From NCBI RefSeq assembly GCF_019297855.1, contig NZ_CP079194.1, forward strand, positions 2,653,501 through 2,717,500: 64,000 nucleotides of DNA, in the 5' to 3' direction. The translations under genes and the position numbers were made by a program. The notes under the pieces were generated by a model that had not been told where the DNA came from, did no database searches, and worked only from the letters and a program-made list of their open reading frames with translations. Positions 62,275 through 64,000 of the stretch are shown here, one piece after another. The stretch is from Gymnodinialimonas ceratoperidinii. Its GTDB lineage: Bacteria; Pseudomonadota; Alphaproteobacteria; Rhodobacterales; Rhodobacteraceae. Position 1 is the first letter of the stretch, and each line of letters starts with the position of its first letter.

Positions 62275-62963
62275 CAAGCAGCCCCCACGATTGCCGTCAC
62301 ACCACTCAGATCGCGCGCCTCGCGCCCGGGTTTGCCGCTCAACCGGTCCATCGGCTCGCCCGCCCGGTTCACCCAAAGCGTATCGAACCCATAGGCTGCC
62401 GCGAAGGACGCGTCCCAGCCGTTGGACGAGACGAACAAGACCTCTTCCGCCGCGCAACCGAACCGCTGCCCCACGAGATCATAGACCCGCCGGTCGGGTT
62501 TGAAGACACCGACCTCCTCGACGCTCAACACCGCGTCCAGCATCTCGCCGATCCCGGCGCTTTCCACCGCGCCCGAAAGCATGTCGGGCGAGCCGTTCGA
62601 CAGGATCCCCGTCTGCATCCCCGCCCGCTTCAACGCCGCCAGCATCTCGGGCACCTCCGGATAGGCGTCCAACTCCCAATAGAGCCCCAACAGATCCTCG
62701 CGCAATTGCGCATCATCCAGACCCGCCCGCGCCAGCGCCCAGTCCAGCCCGTCCCCCGTGACGCGCCAGAAATCGCAGTGATCCCGCGCCACCGCGCGCA
62801 GCCACGAGTACTGCAACTGCTTCAGCCGCCAATCGTTTGCCACCTGCATCCAGACCTCGGCGAAGGCCTCGCGCCCCGGCTGCCCCGCCAAGGCACGCGC
62901 GGCCGCGGATACGTCGAACAATGTCCCGTAAGCATCAAAAATACATGTGGTGATCTTTGCCAT
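62274..62963 (-). CDS. Haloacid dehalogenase, type II
   Basis: 229 residues. The nucleophile Asp is in CIFDAYGTLFDV near residue 10, motif 2 is GILSNGSPDML near 118, and the Lys and acidic motif are in FKPDRRVYDLVG and FVSSNGWDASFAAAYGF. The start and lengths fit L-2-haloacid dehalogenases, which release halide from 2-haloalkanoic acids. It is first in a three-gene coupled unit: dehalogenase, hydrolase, threonine dehydratase. Confidence 0.9.
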   Translation of the reverse strand: MAKITTCIFDAYGTLFDVSAAARALAGQPGREAFAEVWMQVANDWRLKQLQYSWLRAVARDHCDFWRVTGDGLDWALARAGLDDAQLREDLLGLYWELDAYPEVPEMLAALKRAGMQTGILSNGSPDMLSGAVESAGIGEMLDAVLSVEEVGVFKPDRRVYDLVGQRFGCAAEEVLFVSSNGWDASFAAAYGFDTLWVNRAGEPMDRLSGKPGREARDLSGVTAIVGAA

Positions 62964-63019
62964 CGTCTTTCCCCCAAACTGTCAGGCCAAGTCGTGACAC
63001 GCAAAAAAGGGGGCCGCAA

Positions 63020-63071
63020 CGCCCCCTTCCCTGTTCCCGTAAATATCCCGGGGTCCGGGGCAGCGCCCCGG
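63020..63071 (+). repeat. Dispersed intergenic repeat, copy G
   Basis: CGCCCCCTTCCCTGTTCCC, then AAATATCCCGGGG, then a hairpin CCGGGGC-AGC-GCCCCGG (63055-63061 with 63065-63071). It lies between the dehalogenase gene start and the fabI stop. Confidence 0.7.
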
Positions 63072-63096
63072 TCCTTCCGCGCAGCACGAAAACCCG

Positions 63097-63885
63097 TCAG
63101 AGGTTCTCTGGCTGCGCCATGCCAAGCACGTGGTAGCCGCCATCCACGGTGATGATCTCCCCCGTGGTGCAGGCGCCGTAATCCGACGCGAGGTAGACAG
63201 CCGTGCCGCCCACCGCATCCAGCGTCGCATTGGCCCGCATCGGCGCATTGGCCTCGGTCGTCTTGAAGGTCTTGCGCGCGCCTCCGATGGCCGCGCCCGC
63301 GAGGGTTTTCATCGGACCGGGAGAGATCGCGTTGACCCGGATGCCCTGCGGCCCAAGATCATTCGCCAAATAGCGCACCGAGGATTCCAGCGCCGCCTTG
63401 GCTACGCCCATGACGTTGTAGAAGGGCGTCACCCGGTTGCTGCCCTGGTAGGTCAGCGTCAACAGCGTGCCGCCTTCCGGCATCAGCTCGGACGCGCGCT
63501 TGGCCACGTCGATGAAGGAGTAGCAGCTGATCGTGAGCGAGTTCTTGAAGTTCGCCCGCGTCGTGTCGATGAAGCGACCGGCCAGCTCTGCCTTGTCGGA
63601 ATAGGCGATGGCATGGACCACGAAATCGAGGCTGCCCCATTCGGTCTTGAGGGTCTCGAAACAGGCGTCCATGGAATCGTCGTCGTTCACGTCGACATCG
63701 ACCATGAGGTTGCTGCCGATTGATGTGGCCAGCGGCTCCAACCGCTTGCCGAAGGCCTCGCCTTGATAGGAAAACGCCAGTTCCGCGCCCTCTGCGTGCA
63801 GTGCCTTGGCGATGCCCCATGCGATCGAGCGCTCGTTGGCGACGCCCATCACGAGGCCCCGCTTACCCTTCATCAAATCAGCCAT
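63097..63885 (-). CDS. fabI: Enoyl-ACP reductase (NADH)
   Basis: 262 residues. The cofactor start GLVMGVANERSIAWGIAKAL, the FabI Tyr-x6-Lys catalytic pair in YNVMGVAK near residue 156-163, and the SYQG and GIRVNAISPGPMKTLA segments are typical. It performs the last reduction of the fatty-acid elongation cycle. It lies directly downstream of the fabB end on the same strand, forming the usual fabB-fabI pair. Confidence 0.95.
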   Translation of the reverse strand: MADLMKGKRGLVMGVANERSIAWGIAKALHAEGAELAFSYQGEAFGKRLEPLATSIGSNLMVDVDVNDDDSMDACFETLKTEWGSLDFVVHAIAYSDKAELAGRFIDTTRANFKNSLTISCYSFIDVAKRASELMPEGGTLLTLTYQGSNRVTPFYNVMGVAKAALESSVRYLANDLGPQGIRVNAISPGPMKTLAGAAIGGARKTFKTTEANAPMRANATLDAVGGTAVYLASDYGACTTGEIITVDGGYHVLGMAQPENL

Positions 63886-63896
63886 GTCTCAATATC

Positions 63897-64000
63897 TCAC
63901 TTCACAAAACGGCTCAGCAGCATCGAGCCGTTCGTGCCACCAAAACCAAAAGAGTTCGTCATCACGGTATCGAGACCCGCATCGGCCTTGTACTCGGTCG
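63897..64000 (-). CDS. fabB: 3-oxoacyl-ACP synthase, C-terminal end (partial, runs off the right edge)
   Basis: Only the last 34 residues are visible: ...LDTVMTNSFGFGGTNGSMLLSRFVK and stop. NSFGFGGTN is the C-terminal signature of the KAS I/II family. Its place before fabI on the same strand makes FabB the likely member, but FabF cannot be excluded from this fragment. The stop is 11 bp before the fabI start. Confidence 0.85.
   Translation of the reverse strand, partial: TEYKADAGLDTVMTNSFGFGGTNGSMLLSRFVK

Overview
The window is a GC-rich chromosomal segment (roughly 63-65% GC by eye) of an alphaproteobacterium, most likely a marine Rhodobacterales (Roseobacter-type) strain. The evidence is the gene content and order (dnaB-alr-mlaE-mlaF ... 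radA-cvpA-purF; gap-gap-pgk-fba-ftsB-pdhABC), an E1-beta subunit that carries a lipoyl domain, MoxR/CoxE-type and TIGR02117-like proteins, and a catabolic gene set typical of that group. I saw no rRNA, tRNA, CRISPR array, transposase or phage gene. It reads as ordinary core chromosome with a few accessory patches.

Layout. 1-6 kb: the N-terminal part of a secreted Ala/Glu-repeat protein, a VWA/MoxR pair, an uncharacterised protein, a Tat-exported cyclase-family protein with an AhpD-like partner, and an LprI-like protein. 6-14 kb: pyrC, pyrE, dnaB, alr, MlaE/MlaF lipid-transport subunits and three small membrane proteins, the last PqiA-like. 14-24 kb: an autotransporter-like protein, radA, cvpA, purF with two coupled small genes, bioY, an SDR protein, zapA and a coiled-coil partner. 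24-38 kb is a central carbon block: tkt, two divergent gap paralogues, pgk, class I aldolase, ftsB and the pyruvate dehydrogenase genes pdhA-pdhB-(small ORF)-pdhC. 38-45 kb: an RluE-type pseudouridine synthase, a YjbR protein, polA, a run of small genes, and a divergent glycosyltransferase/sulfotransferase pair. 45-52 kb holds a candidate signalling locus: a TPR-plus-beta-barrel protein, a FecR-domain protein, a CHASE2 adenylate cyclase and a Popeye-like cyclic-nucleotide receptor, followed by a PfkB kinase. 52-64 kb: ridA, nth, an Ada-like regulator/methyltransferase, an OmpA lipoprotein, a GntR regulator with sugar-acid dehydratase and alcohol dehydrogenase genes, pcaD-pcaB, a threonine dehydratase, hydrolases, and the fabB-fabI end.

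The most striking non-gene signals are: (1) four consecutive perfect palindromes between dnaB and alr, all with core CTTGCAAG but with different, fully complementary arms; (2) a recurrent element TTAAC-N3-GTTAA present seven times between 28 and 61 kb, five times inside unrelated genes in different reading frames and in two cases at the cost of rare TTA codons; (3) a family of about 55-bp dispersed intergenic repeats ending in a GC hairpin.

How the genes work together: tkt, gap, pgk, fba and pdh form the lower-glycolysis/pentose-phosphate/acetyl-CoA set. The first GapDH carries residues that suggest NADP use, so the pair may split catabolic and gluconeogenic directions. purF, pyrC, pyrE and an adenosine-kinase-like gene serve nucleotide metabolism. 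The 45-52 kb genes can be read as an envelope sensor (OM barrel, FecR protein) near a cyclase that makes a cyclic nucleotide and a membrane receptor that may read it. That reading is inference from domains and proximity.
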